A stretch of DNA of 64,000 bases from Helianthus annuus (lineage: Eukaryota; Streptophyta; Magnoliopsida; Asterales; Asteraceae). Below, one piece after another: positions 11,274 to 23,200 of the stretch. Below the pieces are notes generated by a model that saw only the letters and a program-made list of their open reading frames with translations, did not search any database and was not told where the DNA came from. Position numbers and translations under genes: made by a program. Where the stretch lies: assembly GCF_002127325.2 (NCBI RefSeq), contig NC_035445.2:85575644-85639643 (forward strand), written 5' to 3'. The first letter of the stretch is position 1. Every line of letters starts with the position of its first letter.

Positions 11274-13573
11274 TGTAACGACTCACACAAAAATATCCTA
11301 GAACGCTCCGTAAATGGAAACCCGAACCCCTGAAACCCTAACGTACATGAGAAATCAAGAAATCAAGAATTTAGAGTTTCAGGCGGGCCGCGTAAAGGTT
11401 AAGCATAACCTTACGCGGGCCGCGTCAACTTAAATTATTCCGGATGAGCATAAAGGCTTCATGCGGGCCGCGTAAAGAATAGACGGAAGGTCACGCGGGC
11501 CGCGACAGCTTATGGGTATCCGGATATGCATGAAGGCCACGTGTCGTCACACGTGCCGCAACCACCGGTGACTCATCAACCTCCGATCTGATCTACATAT
11601 CCACGCGGGCCGCGTAAGGTTTGGCCGAAGGATCACGCGGGCCGCGAGCCGCCCTGTTTCCAGCCTATATATAGCAGCCGATAGTTTAATTTCATTTCGC
11701 TCAATTCTTTTCTTTCTATTAGCTTCTATTATAGTAAAATAGTAGCTCGGGATTATACCTTCTAAATCCCGAAACTCTGTCCGTTATTAGGGTACTAACT
11801 CTAATCACTGGTACGATACTTTATCCGATCGATTGAAACTATCCGATGGATGTTTAAGTGCTGCTCAAACTCAGGTTATACTTTGTCATTCGTCGTGAAT
11901 TCGATGGATGTTTAAGTATCGCACTTTGTCATTCATTGTGAGGGTTTTTATCCCGTGATTATCGTTAAAGTTGAATTGAGTTAATACACTAATACGAGTT
12001 CCATTGTATCTAGAAATTAGGACTCGTAAGCAGAGAATTGCTAGAATACTTAATAGCTAAGTAAACTTAATAATTAAATAAACTTAGCAGTTAAGTTAGC
12101 TGAGTAGATTAATTAATCTGTTAATTAAGTTAAGTATTATTAATTAATCAATTAATCAAGATTAATTAAGTTAATCAAGATTAATTAAGTTAATCAAGAT
12201 TAATTAAATTAATCAAAATTAATTAAGCTAAGCAAGATTAATTAAGCTAAGCAAGATTAATTAAGCTAAGTAAGTTAATTAGTTAAATGGTTAAATGGAT
12301 AAGTTACTTAATAGTTAAGGAAACTTAATAGTTAAGGAAACTTAATAGTTAAGGAAACTTAATAGTTAAGGAAACTTCCTAGCTTAGGAATGAATCTACC
12401 TTACCTATAAATAGGAAGCTTAGGATTCATTTTCCTTTGTTCATTTCTTCTATTCTTCTTTCTATACGTTGGTGTTCTAACCAATAATCACCAAAGCGAT
12501 GTTCTGTCCGACCGATTCATGAACCATCTAACGAATGCCAAAGTGTTATACTTTGTGAATTTCGTTAAACGGAATCCAAAGTACTATACTTTGTGAGTTC
12601 ATTAAATGGATACCAAAGTACTGTCTGAATAAGACTATACTTTGTGAAATTCGTTAAGGTTCGAATCTCGTGACTACCGTTAGGTTTGATTTGGGTTTTA
12701 CACAAATACGTATTCCATTCTGTTAAACTATATGTTTAACTACCAAAATACTCCCAACTATACGCTTACAATCAAAATGGATGCTTAATCATCAGAAGAT
12801 CCAAAATAATAAAGTATATGCTTAATTATCAGAAGGAGTAGAATCAAGAAGCTTATTAAATCAATACTGCATGCTTATACTGTGAGTCATTCTCTTTTTA
12901 TCAACTATTTTACAATACTCCAAAGTATTTTTCCAAAGTTATAATTACAGTGATTAAGTTTATGTAATCACCAAATTACAGCCGGTATGTGGGGTATTGT
13001 GCACATTACTATTTTTATCACTTTAGGTGGGCGAGCCTAAAATTTGTGATACTCGTCACTATTGGGGCGACGGGATCCAATAGTGGTATGACCACAGTCA
13101 CAGATACGGTCGAGTGACAAATACCTATTCTTGATAATTGGTTGATAAAAACATTGTAATCTCCCTTAATACTGTAAATTATAACAACGTGTCATTTTAT
13201 TTAAAATGAATGATTCACTCAGTATTTCCCGCTGACAAAACCTTTTTAAAACGCGTTTCAGGTAATTACAGTAGATTGGAGTAAGAAATGGATACGACAC
13301 TGAAAGACTTCAAGAAGTGGCTTATTTTATTAAATCAAATTAAGAAATATTGTTTTATGTAATCAAATTTATCTTTATTAAAGCTACCTTTGCAAAACAA
13401 AGTTTTATTCCATCTATTTAATAAATAAAATCCGGTGTTTCTAAACTCTGATATTTTTCCTAACTCACGGTCCTGATAAAATTTCCGCTGCAATGTTTTT
13501 CAAAATAATCACCGGTACCACTGGACTGCTCACGGCACCCGATTCCGTCCAGGGTGGGTCGGTGGTCGTGACA
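11274..13573 (+). repeat. LARD 3' LTR (2300 bp)
   Basis: Colinear with the 5' LTR including the GCGGGCCGCG block (11383-11646), the AT-rich arrays and TATAAATA at 12406-12413. It lacks 867 bp net of the 5' LTR: after CTTCTATTATA it has a short GTAAAATAG and rejoins at TAGCTCGGG. Confidence 0.9.
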
Positions 13574-13578
13574 AAATA

Positions 13579-14828
13579 AAAAGGAGAAACTGTTCAACAG
13601 ACAATGACATCCAAGCTTGCGAGACTCTAACGATGCTAAGGAGTGGCCAGCCTATTACGTGTAGAAGCTGCACTTAATCTTTTTGGGGAAAAATACGTCA
13701 GTTTACACTGGTAAATACAATTTAACTGACTCATTTTGAAAATATTTAAAAATTTATTTGAATGCACATGGCACAAAACTTTTTATAACTTGGGATAATT
13801 AATCAAGTTTAAACTTGTAAAAGAATTACATGTTTGTTATGCATTTAGTCGCCCGGTTCGTGTCGGGTTTAAGATTAATAGACACACCACATAGTATAGC
13901 CCCGCGGTGGGAAACCAGCGGGTATACCTTAATAAATATGGACACACTGTCGGGTGTACGCCTACACCCGCGTGTCAAGGTCGTGGCCATTTCATGAATG
14001 ATGCCAAGGATATCCGGGACATGGTCATTAAACTCCCAAAGGCGTAAAACAAACAAAACAAATTTTCAAACGGGTCATCTTAATAATACTTAACCACTAA
14101 TCGATTAAGGTCAAATGCCCGACCAAGCGGTATTTTATATACCGTACCCCAAGCCCGTATAAGGGAAAATAAGTTGAAAGTATTTACCTGAGCAAGTATA
14201 AACCACAACAAGCAAGTGCAAGTATCTTTTACTGGGTCTCCTATTCTGGAACGAATGTTTATAATAACATATTAGAATCCTAACGGGTCTTTTACTTAGC
14301 CTAAGCTTAGACCGGTTAGTTTCAAAAATAAATGCGGTTTAATCGCATGAAAGGCGAAAACCGGGAAGGAATGTGATTGAGACCCAATAAGTTTGGAGAC
14401 TTGTATAATATGGGTAAACTAAACACATTCTGGATTTTGAGACAAAGATGATATGGTTTGACCCGTTTCGGCTAATATGCGTAAACTAGTTACATAAGCC
14501 GATCCGAACGTGAAAGTGCGTAACGGGTAATCATATAAATCATATACAAGTTTCCTGAGATTATATGCACTAAATATGTTGTGATATCAGCAAGATACCT
14601 TCCATTATGCCCCAAATGGTTTTGAACCCAAACTATGCCTCATAAGGGCATTTTGGTCATTTTAAAAGGGTGTAAAAGAGTTAAACTAGTAACCTGAGTC
14701 ACATATCTGAATAAATCAGTAAATATACTTAGTTTACTATGTTATAACAGTATAGTATCAAATATATGTGAATTTTATTAATTATAACCATCTTATGCAC
14801 CGAAAGGGCATTTTGGTAATTTCACATA
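13579..14828 (-). mobile_element. B-family LTR fragment, right part, truncated
   Basis: Resumes the B-type LTR interrupted by the LARD: GTTCAACAGACAATG, GCTTGCGAGACTCT, AATACGTCAGTTTACACTGG and CCCGGTTCGTGTCGGGTT all have counterparts at 30270-30560. It ends at 14828 with GGGCATTTTGGTAATTTC, equivalent to about 31320 in element B, so about 2 kb of the LTR and all of the interior are missing, and it abuts the second copy of element A's protease directly. Confidence 0.78.
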
Positions 14829-17800
14829 AGCCTCAGCAGCAGCAACAAGCAGCACGCGCCAGAACCTTCAACATCAATGCTCGTCAAGCCCAGGCTGACA
14901 ACAAAGTGGTTAATGGTACGTTCCTTGTGAATGGTATTTATGCATCGTGTTTTTTTGATACTGGAGTCGATAACTTTTTTGTGTCGTTTGAATTCGAGAA
15001 GCTCTTTAGTCGTAAGCGTTCTTATCTGCCCTCGTCATTCGAAGTTGAAGTCGCTACTGGAAGAACTGTCACTGTTAACTCTGTTCTTCGTGATTGTACC
15101 CTCGAGCTCAACAATCACATCTTCCCAATCGACCTCATTTCGATGCAACTCAGAAGTTTTGACGTCATAGTAGGCATGGACTTTCTTCGCGAAAACCATG
15201 CTGAAGTTGTGTGCTTCGATAAAATGATTCGATTCTCGCTCGCGAATGGTAATTTATTATGTGTATATGGTGAAACTGCTTCGAAAGGTCTCAAGCTCAT
15301 GTCATGTGTCCAAGCTAGCAAGTATCTCCGCAAGGAATACAGAGCTTTCTTGGCTAACATTGTAATAGCGGAGAAGGAAAAGAAAGGTAAGTCGGGAGTA
15401 AACGATGTCCCCGTTGTGTGCGAATTTCCGAATGTGTTCCCCGAAGACCTTCCAGGTCTGCCGCCAAGTCGTGATATCGACTTTCGTATCGACCTCATTC
15501 CTGGAGCTAACCCCGTTGCCAAAGCCCCTTATCCACTCGCACCATCCGAAATGTGGGAACTCTCGAATCAACTCCAGGAATTACTTGAGAAAGGCTTTAT
15601 TCGCCCAAGCACCTCTCCTTGGGGCGCGCCAGTCCTCTTCGTTAAAAAGAAGGATGGGTCGTTCAGGATGTGCATCGACTACCGGGAATTGAATAAGCTA
15701 ACCATCAAGAACCACTATCCCCTATCTCGCATCGACGATTTGTTTGACCAGCTGCAAGGTGCTACGTGTTTCTCGAAGATCGATCTCCGTTCGGGCTATC
15801 ACCAGCTACGTATTCAGGAAGAAGATATACCCAAAACCGCTTTTCGCACTCGCTACGGCCACTACGAGTTTGTTGTTATGCCTTTTGGTTTAACCAACGC
15901 ACCCGCGGTTTTCATGGATCTGATGAATCGCGTGTGTAAGCCATTTCTCGACCGTTTCGTCATCGTGTTCATCGACGATGTCTTGATCTATTCAAAGTCG
16001 AAAACCGAACACGCGCAACATCTACGTTTGGTTCTCGAACTACTCCAGGGGAATCAACTCTATGCCAAGTTCTCAAAGTGTGAATTCTGGCTAGAGGAGG
16101 TTCAGTTTCTGGGTCACATCGTTAATAGTCAAGGTATTCATGTCGATCCCGCGAAGATTGAAGCAGTTAAGAGTTGGATTACGCCTAAGAACCCGTCTGA
16201 AGTCCGTTCTTTTCTCGGATTAGCGGGCAAGTATCGACGATTTATCGAAGGATTCTCGAAAATCGATGTGCCGCTTACCGCTCTTACTCAGAAAGACAAG
16301 CCTTTTGTTTGGGGAACCGAACAAGAGTCTGCCTTTCAAACCCTCAAGCATAAGCTTTGCAATGCTCCTATTCTCACATTGCCCGACGGAAACAACGACT
16401 TCATTGTCTATTGTGATGCTTCCAACCTTGGTCGTGGTTGTGTTCTTATGCAGCGGGACAAGGTTATAGCTTACGCATCTCGTCAGCTCAAAATCCACGA
16501 GAAGAACTATACAACCCATGATCTCGAGCTAGGCGAGGTTGTTTTTGCGTTAAAGATTTGGCGACACTACCTGTATGGTACCAAGTGTACGATCTTCACC
16601 GATCACAGGAGTTTACAACACATCTTTGATCAGAAAGAACTTAATATGCGTCAATGCCGATGGGTAGAACTTCTCAACGATTACGACTGTGAGATTCGTT
16701 ATCACCCAGGCAAAGCTAATGTTGTTGCCGACGCGCTCAGCAGACAGAGTTATTTGCTCAACATTCGTAATACCCAAGCCCAACACGATCTCGAAACCCT
16801 CATCCGCGAAGCCCAACATGCTTGTTTTAATGAACGCACCTTGAAGAAGGAGAGAATCTATCACGATGGAGCTCAACTTGTCAGCAAATCGATTGGGATC
16901 TTCTATTTTCTGGACCGAATTTGGATCCCTAAGCGGACTGAATTGCGAAAGATTTTGATGGACGAAGCCCACAGATCCCGGTATTCTATTCATCCCGGTG
17001 CAGATAAAATGTACCAGGATCTTCGTTACAAGTACTGGTGGCCGGGAATGAAAAGGGATATTGCGCTCTACATTGGGAAGTGCCTAACTTGTGCAAGGGT
17101 CAAGGCTGAACATCAAAGGCCCTCTGGCTTACTCGAGCAACCCCCAACCCCTATATGGAAATGGGAGAGTATAGCTATGGACTTCATAGCAAAGCTTCCG
17201 CACACGTCATCAGGTCACGACAACATTTGGGTTGTTGTTGATCGTTTAACCAAATCAGCCCACTTTTTACCAATACGGGAAGACTACAAGGTAGAACGAT
17301 TAGCCCGAATCTACACCGATGAGATCATTTGTAATCATGGGACGCCTCGTGACATCATCTCTGACCGTGATGCTCTGTTTACCTCGCGATTGTGGGAAAC
17401 ATTTCAAGCGGCTCTTGGTAGGTCGCTTAACCTAAGTACCGCATTCCATCCTCAAACCGACGGACAGACTGAGAGAACGATTCGTACTCTTGAAGATATG
17501 CTTCGTTCGTGTGTCATAGACTTTGGTGGTAATTGGGACAAATACCTGCCGTTAGTTGAATTCTCGTATAACAACAGTTATCATACCAACATCCAAATGG
17601 CACCATTCGAGGCCTTATATGGAAGAAGATGTCGATCGCCTATTGTGTGGCACGAGATCGGTCACTCGCAATTAACCGATCCTGAGCTATTGTAAGAAAC
17701 GACTGACAAAGTCCTCCAAATTCGAGACAACTTGTTGAAAGCTCAGAGTAGACAGAAAAGTTATGCCGATAGACGACGCAAGCCCCTTGAATTTGACGTT

Positions 17801-18027
17801 GGCAACTACGTACTCCTAAAGGTATCACCTTGGAAGGGTGTGGTCAGATTCGGCAAGAAAGGGAAACTAGCGCCTCGATATGTTGGACCTTTTAAGATTC
17901 TGGAAAGGATCGGAAAAGTCGCCTACAGACTCGAACTACCTGAGGAACTTAGTAACGTCCACCCGACTTTCCATGTGTCAAACCTCCGAAAGTGCCTGGC
18001 TGAGCATGATTTAATTGTACCTCTCGA
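14829..18027 (+). pseudogene. pol: Element A pol: protease, RT, RNase H, integrase (Ty3/gypsy)
   Basis: Polyprotein of a Ty3/gypsy retrotransposon. The open frame runs 14768-17695 (975 codons, the first 20 from LTR sequence) and continues in the same frame after a TAA at 17693-17695 up to 18027. Order: protease with DTGVD (from 14957), RT with '[13 protein letters not shown]' and FIDD (15968-15979), RNase H ('YCDASNLG', 'TDHRSL', 'DALSR'), integrase with zinc-binding HHCC ('HPGAD', 'CLTC'), catalytic Asp at 17180 and 17362 and Glu at 17471, then the '[24 protein letters not shown]' C-terminal region. The chromodomain expected next is cut off by element D at 18028 (last residues [12 protein letters not shown]). 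RT and integrase residues look intact; the stop codon and missing ends make it a pseudogene. Confidence 0.93.
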
Positions 18028-19638
18028 TGTAACACCCCAAAATATGCAAATTAATTATGTTACTTAAAATGTTTAGTCATGTTATATTTAACCTAGTTAA
18101 GTGTGTATGTTAGTAACTTAATTAGAAGGAAGGTAATATGACAAATAACAACCTAAGTAATTTGAGGGACTAAACTTATTAAAAAGGGAGGAAGTTTAAT
18201 ACTTACAAATAAATAAAAGAAAAACACAAACACACACTCTGGTGTGTTTGTGTGGATCGATCAGAGCAAGGGCCAAGAAGACAAAACCCTAACTTCACAA
18301 ATTCTCCAAAATCAGAAGGAAATTAAGAGTTCTAATGGATGCATGAACCCTAAATCGAGTAATCTAAGCTTGTTCAACCCTTGGTAAGTCGAAAATTTCT
18401 GTTTTGATGTTTTGTAGAAAGTGGGTTTCAACCCAATCTTGAAGTAAATGTGAGTAATTGTGTAGTTATGAGTTAGGATTGCTCAATAGAACAAGAAATA
18501 TGTTTGATTCTAGATAGTTGGATGATTCAAAGCAAAAACCCACTTGAACTAGGGAGATAATGAAGAACATGAATGAAATTACATGCTAATTATTGTAATG
18601 GTAAGTATAAGAGTTGTTATTGATAGATTAGTAATAGTTAGAAACTGATTTGGAATGATTATTGTGGGAAATTGGATTGTTTTTAATGATCTAAGAATGA
18701 ACTAGTAGAACCATGCTTTGAACACTTGTACCTTATGCTTTATTCATGTTATGCACACCAAGTGTTTGACAAAATGCCTCAATAAAGATGTTAGTCTTGT
18801 AAGTCATAAACTTTATGTGAATTGAATGTGTTTAAGAAGTATGAGCCAATTTGTGTATAGTTTTATCAATTGGTGTGTGTAATTGAGTATGAGACATAAA
18901 TTAAAAGAATGAATGGTTATGTATAGGTGTTAAGGAAGAGAGTTCAAGTCAAGCGAAGCAACAAGGGAATCAAGACCGAGGTACGCTTCTTGTACAATTT
19001 ATGGTTTCTATTATAACAATGTGTTTAACATTAAACGTGTTAATTTTAATCGAGTATGAAAGAGGTATATGTATGGACCCTTTTATGAACGGGTCGAATG
19101 ATGAAATTGTAAGATTAGAAGGAAAGGCATGGAGTTCCTTTTGGAACATACTACCGTGCAAGAATGAAAGTATGTAGTAAAGCACAATTTGCGAATGTTA
19201 TAATGGTTACAAGTTAGTGAGTTGGATTCTTTGGTTTAAAGAAAGAAATTTAGTTCTAACGAGTTTTCATTGTTGTGACCATGTAGGTAAATCTCAAGTT
19301 TAGTTCTCATGCTTCGCCCGGTTCGAACACACTTCAAGACCCGCTCTATGTTCCGCTACTTTTGTAAAGAAGACAACGCTTAATATTTTGGTCACTTTGT
19401 TTAAGTCTAGTAGTTATAAACTTAGTACTTGTATGTATTTTGAACTTATCAAATTTCGTATGCGTGTCAAGTCGTTTGATGATATATAATATGTCCTTTT
19501 AAAAGCGTCTCGCTAAACTTATACTTTGAATGTGAAAAACAGGGGACCACTCCTAATACGGATAGGTCATGCCCAAATTTCGTTAGAAATAGTACGTAAT
19601 TATTTTAGTAATTTGAAAGAAAATTTTTGGGCGTAACA
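18028..19638 (+). repeat. Element D 5' LTR
   Basis: 1611 bp. Contains a perfect 12-bp-stem hairpin at 18224-18253 and a telo-box AAACCCTAA at 18284-18292. No clear TATA box was recognised. Confidence 0.92.
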
Positions 19639-19641
19639 AGT

Positions 19642-19653
19642 TGGTATCAGAGC
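19642..19653 (+). other. Element D primer-binding site (tRNA-iMet)
   Basis: TGGTATCAGAGC four bases after the 5' LTR end. Confidence 0.9.
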
Positions 19654-20251
19654 ATAGGTTTGAGGGATTTGAGCATCGAATGCTTGAACTCAAACCGAAG
19701 GCTCGTGTGAAGTGTGTGTTCGTTCCGCGGCGCGAAGCAAGTAAGTACCCTCAAAATTTAAAATTTTGCTTTACGAATAAGTTAATTATGGAATGTTAGG
19801 GAAATCATTACGGGATGATGTGGAAAGGTTTGGGATGAAACGGATTAGTATGGGTTAAAACGAGTCGGAAAGATGGCTGCAAAATAAGAAATTTATAATA
19901 GTATGTTGGGCGTCACCGTAAGCTACGGTAGCTACCGTAGCTTACGGTAGACACTGGGACAAAATTTCCTACCGTAAATCAGTAGCTTCCCACCGTAAGG
20001 AAAAAGGTGTCACCGTAAGTTACGGTGTCCACCGTTACTTACGGTGGGTACCATTTTTAGCTTATTCCAATTGTGATGTTTTTTTGATGTTTTCTATCAT
20101 ACGGGGAGAAATAGAACGTTATAATAAGAGTCTAAAGAATGATATTATGTATGCATGTGGAGTTTTCAAAGGAAGTTATGTATTATTAGAATGATTATAT
20201 GATGGAATGGATGACCGAATGCTTGAAATAAAGAATGATGTTTATGTGTAG
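19654..20251 (+). other. Element D untranslated leader with palindromic cassette
   Basis: No ORF. At about 19909-20052 there are repeated ACCGTAAGCTACGGT-type palindromes in both orientations, separated by 10-40 bp spacers. The rest is AT-rich leader up to the gag ATG at 20252. Confidence 0.6.
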
Positions 20252-23200
20252 ATGACGGATACGAATGAGGATGAAGCAACACAACAAGAACAACAGAAAA
20301 CTATGATCTCGGAAGAGATCAGAAGGGCAATGCAAGCAAGTATTCCTCACTTAGCCCAAGAAGTAGAAAGTCACATGCTGGAAGTGGTGGAAACAATGAT
20401 GGCGAGTAAGATGGATGAGTTGAAGGGAATGATTGGTGAAATGCAAGGAAAGAAAGGAACTCGCAAATGCACATACAAAGAATTTATGGCGTGCAACCCA
20501 TTACCATTCAAGGGAGGAATTGATCCTATAGCATGTCAAAGGTGGATTGCAAGTACTGAGGTGGTGTTCATAAGGAGTCATTGTGAAAAGGAGGATCAAG
20601 TGATGTTCGCCATTAGTTTGCTACAACTCCGAGCTAACGACTGGTGGGATGCTTATAGTAAAGAGATTAGGGAAGACAAAGTTCAAGTCTTGACATGGCA
20701 AGAGTTCAAGGAACCTTTTCTAAAGTACCACTGTCCGTAATCTGCCATTGACAGGATCCAAGAAGATTTCTTACATCTTCGTCAGAAAGACGAAACCATT
20801 GATGAAATCACCAACATTTTTCTTGACAAGCTGAAATTCTGTAAAGATATAGCGGGAACAGAAAGAATGAAGATAAACCTCTATCACGGTATGTTGAAGG
20901 CTGAATATCAGGAGTTCATAATTCCCGCTAAATGTGAAACCATGAATGAGCTCATTAACTTGGCCCGAGATAGGGAGATTGAATTAAGAAGACATGCAGA
21001 AAGAGGCGAGAAGAGAGTGTCTGAGAATATTTCCAGCTCGAGCCCGTCAAAGAAACTGAAGTTTCAAGATCAGAGCAAGAAGGATAAGGCGAAGGGTAGC
21101 ATTCCGAAATGCAAAATGTGCGGGAAGTTACACACGGGGGAATGTTTGAAAGGGAAGAAGGGCTGTTACAATTGTGGTCAAGAGGGACATCCATACTATA
21201 GGTGTCCTAATCCTTCCAGAACGTGCTACAACTGTTTCCAGCCGGGTTATATTAAGGCTGAGTGTCCCAAGCTTCAACAGAAAACCGATAAGGAAGCAAG
21301 AAAGGAGGAAGCCCCAAGAGCTAAGGGGAGGATGTTTCAGATCACGACTGAAGAAGCTAAGGATCACCCGAATGTTGTACTAGGTATATTCTCATTGAAC
21401 TTGATGCCTACGTACGTGTTATTTGATACTGGAGCCAGTATATCGTTTGTATCAAGTGAATTAGTGTCACACCCCTCTTTTAGAATCGAAAGAATGCATG
21501 TGCCATTAGAAGTAGAGATAGCTGATAGTAAGAGTTATTTGTTGCACGAAGTTTGTAGAAATTGTGAAATTATCATTGAAGACGAGAAGTTTTCCATTGA
21601 CCTTATTCCCATGATATTGGGGAAATTTAAGGTTATAGTTGGCATGGATTGGCTAGCTAAACATCATGCTGAAATTCAATGTGAGAAGAAGGTGATTCAT
21701 GTTTTAACACCGGGAGGAAAACGAGTAAGCATACAAGGGGAAAGGAATATTAATTCGAAGCTTTGTTCTCTAGTCCAAGCATACAAGTACGTACGAAATG
21801 GAAGCAAGGCATTTCTAGCCTATGTGGTGGATACTAAGCAGAATACCCCTAAGATAGAAGAGGTTGAAGTCGTGAACGAGTTTCTTGATGTTTTTCCTGA
21901 AGATTTTCCGGGGCTTCCACCAGAACGCGAAGTGGATTTTAAAATTGAATTGTATCCCGATGCCAAACCCGTAGCCAAGGCTCCTTATAGGTTGGCCCCA
22001 ACTGAAATGCGGGAGTTAATGGTACAAATACAAGAATTGCTCGACAAGGGACTTATACGCCCGAGTGTATCGCCATGGGGAGCGCCTGTTCTTTTTGTCA
22101 AAAAGAAAGATGGTTCGATGCGCATGTGCATCGATTACCGAGAGTTGAATGAGCTGACGGTGAAAAACCGATACCCGTTGCCCCGAATCGATGATCTCTT
22201 TGATCAGTTACAAGGGGCAAGTTGGTTTTCAAAAATAGGCTTGCGGTCCGGGTACCATCAGTTAAGAGTGAGGGATGAGGATGTGGCAAAGACGGCTTTT
22301 AGAACGCGATACGGGCATTACGAGTTCTTAGTAATGTCCTTTGGATTAACGAACGCGCCCGCCGCGTTCATGGATCTTATGAATCGAGTTTGTCGGGCCA
22401 TGTTAGACAAATTCGTTATAGTTTTTATTGATGATATCTTGGTTTATTCCCGAAGTAAAGCCGAACATGCATGTCATTTACGTGAAATTCTTGAAGTACT
22501 CCGCAAGGAGAAATTGTACGCGAAATTCTCTAAGTGTGCTTTTTGGCTTAGAGAAGTACAGTTTCTCTGTCATGTGATTAATGCGGATGGTATCTTAGTG
22601 GACCCGTCAAAAGTGGAAGCTGTTATGAAATGGGTACCTCCAAAGAACCCAAGTGAAGTGAGAAGCTTTTTGGGTTTAGCAGGCTATTACAGGAGATTTA
22701 TCCAAGATTTTTCTAAATTGGCCTTGCCGTTAACCAAGTTAACCAAGAAGAATGAGAAGTTTACATGGGGTGCAAATCAAGAAAGGGCGTTTCAAACCTT
22801 GAAAGAAAAGCTGTCGAGTTCCCCGGTACTAACCTTACCTGATGGAACGGAAGACTTGGTGGTGTTTACGGATGCATCACACCAAGGGTTGGGATGTGTT
22901 TTGATGCAAAGGGGTAGAGTCATTGCCCATGCTTCCAGGCAATTGAAATCATACGAAAGTAATTATCCAACCCATGACTTGGAGTTAGCTGTGGTAGTGT
23001 TTGCTTTAAAGATATGGAGGCATTATCTATACGGTACGAAAAGTGCAATTTATTCTGACCACAAAAGCCTTAAATACTTTTTCGAGCAAAAAGATTTAAA
23101 TATGAGGCAACGAAGGTGGTTAGAACTTCTTAAAGATTATGATTGTGAGATCCTTTATCATCCGGGCAAGGCTAATGTGGTGGCCGATGCCCTGAGCCAA

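Larger units (their letters stand above)
4362..13573 (+). mobile_element. Complete non-coding LTR retrotransposon (LARD)
   Basis: A full LTR element: LTRs at 4362-7528 and 11274-13573, both TGTAACGACTCAC...GTCGTGACA, a tRNA-iMet primer-binding site just inside the 5' LTR, a polypurine tract just before the 3' LTR, and a 5-bp target duplication AAATA (4357-4361 and 13574-13578). The 3.7-kb interior has no gag or pol and only short random ORFs, which is the definition of a large retrotransposon derivative that must be mobilised by proteins from another element. The AAGGTGGGGAAG tract preceded by GAGGACGAGATTT is typical of Ty3/gypsy partners. The LTRs differ at roughly 18 positions by eye over 2.3 kb, plus one large length difference. 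Confidence 0.92.

Noticed and set aside
14768..14828. Start of the 975-codon ORF as the real start of pol
   Set aside because: The first 20 codons are B-family LTR sequence joined by rearrangement; gag is normally fused upstream.
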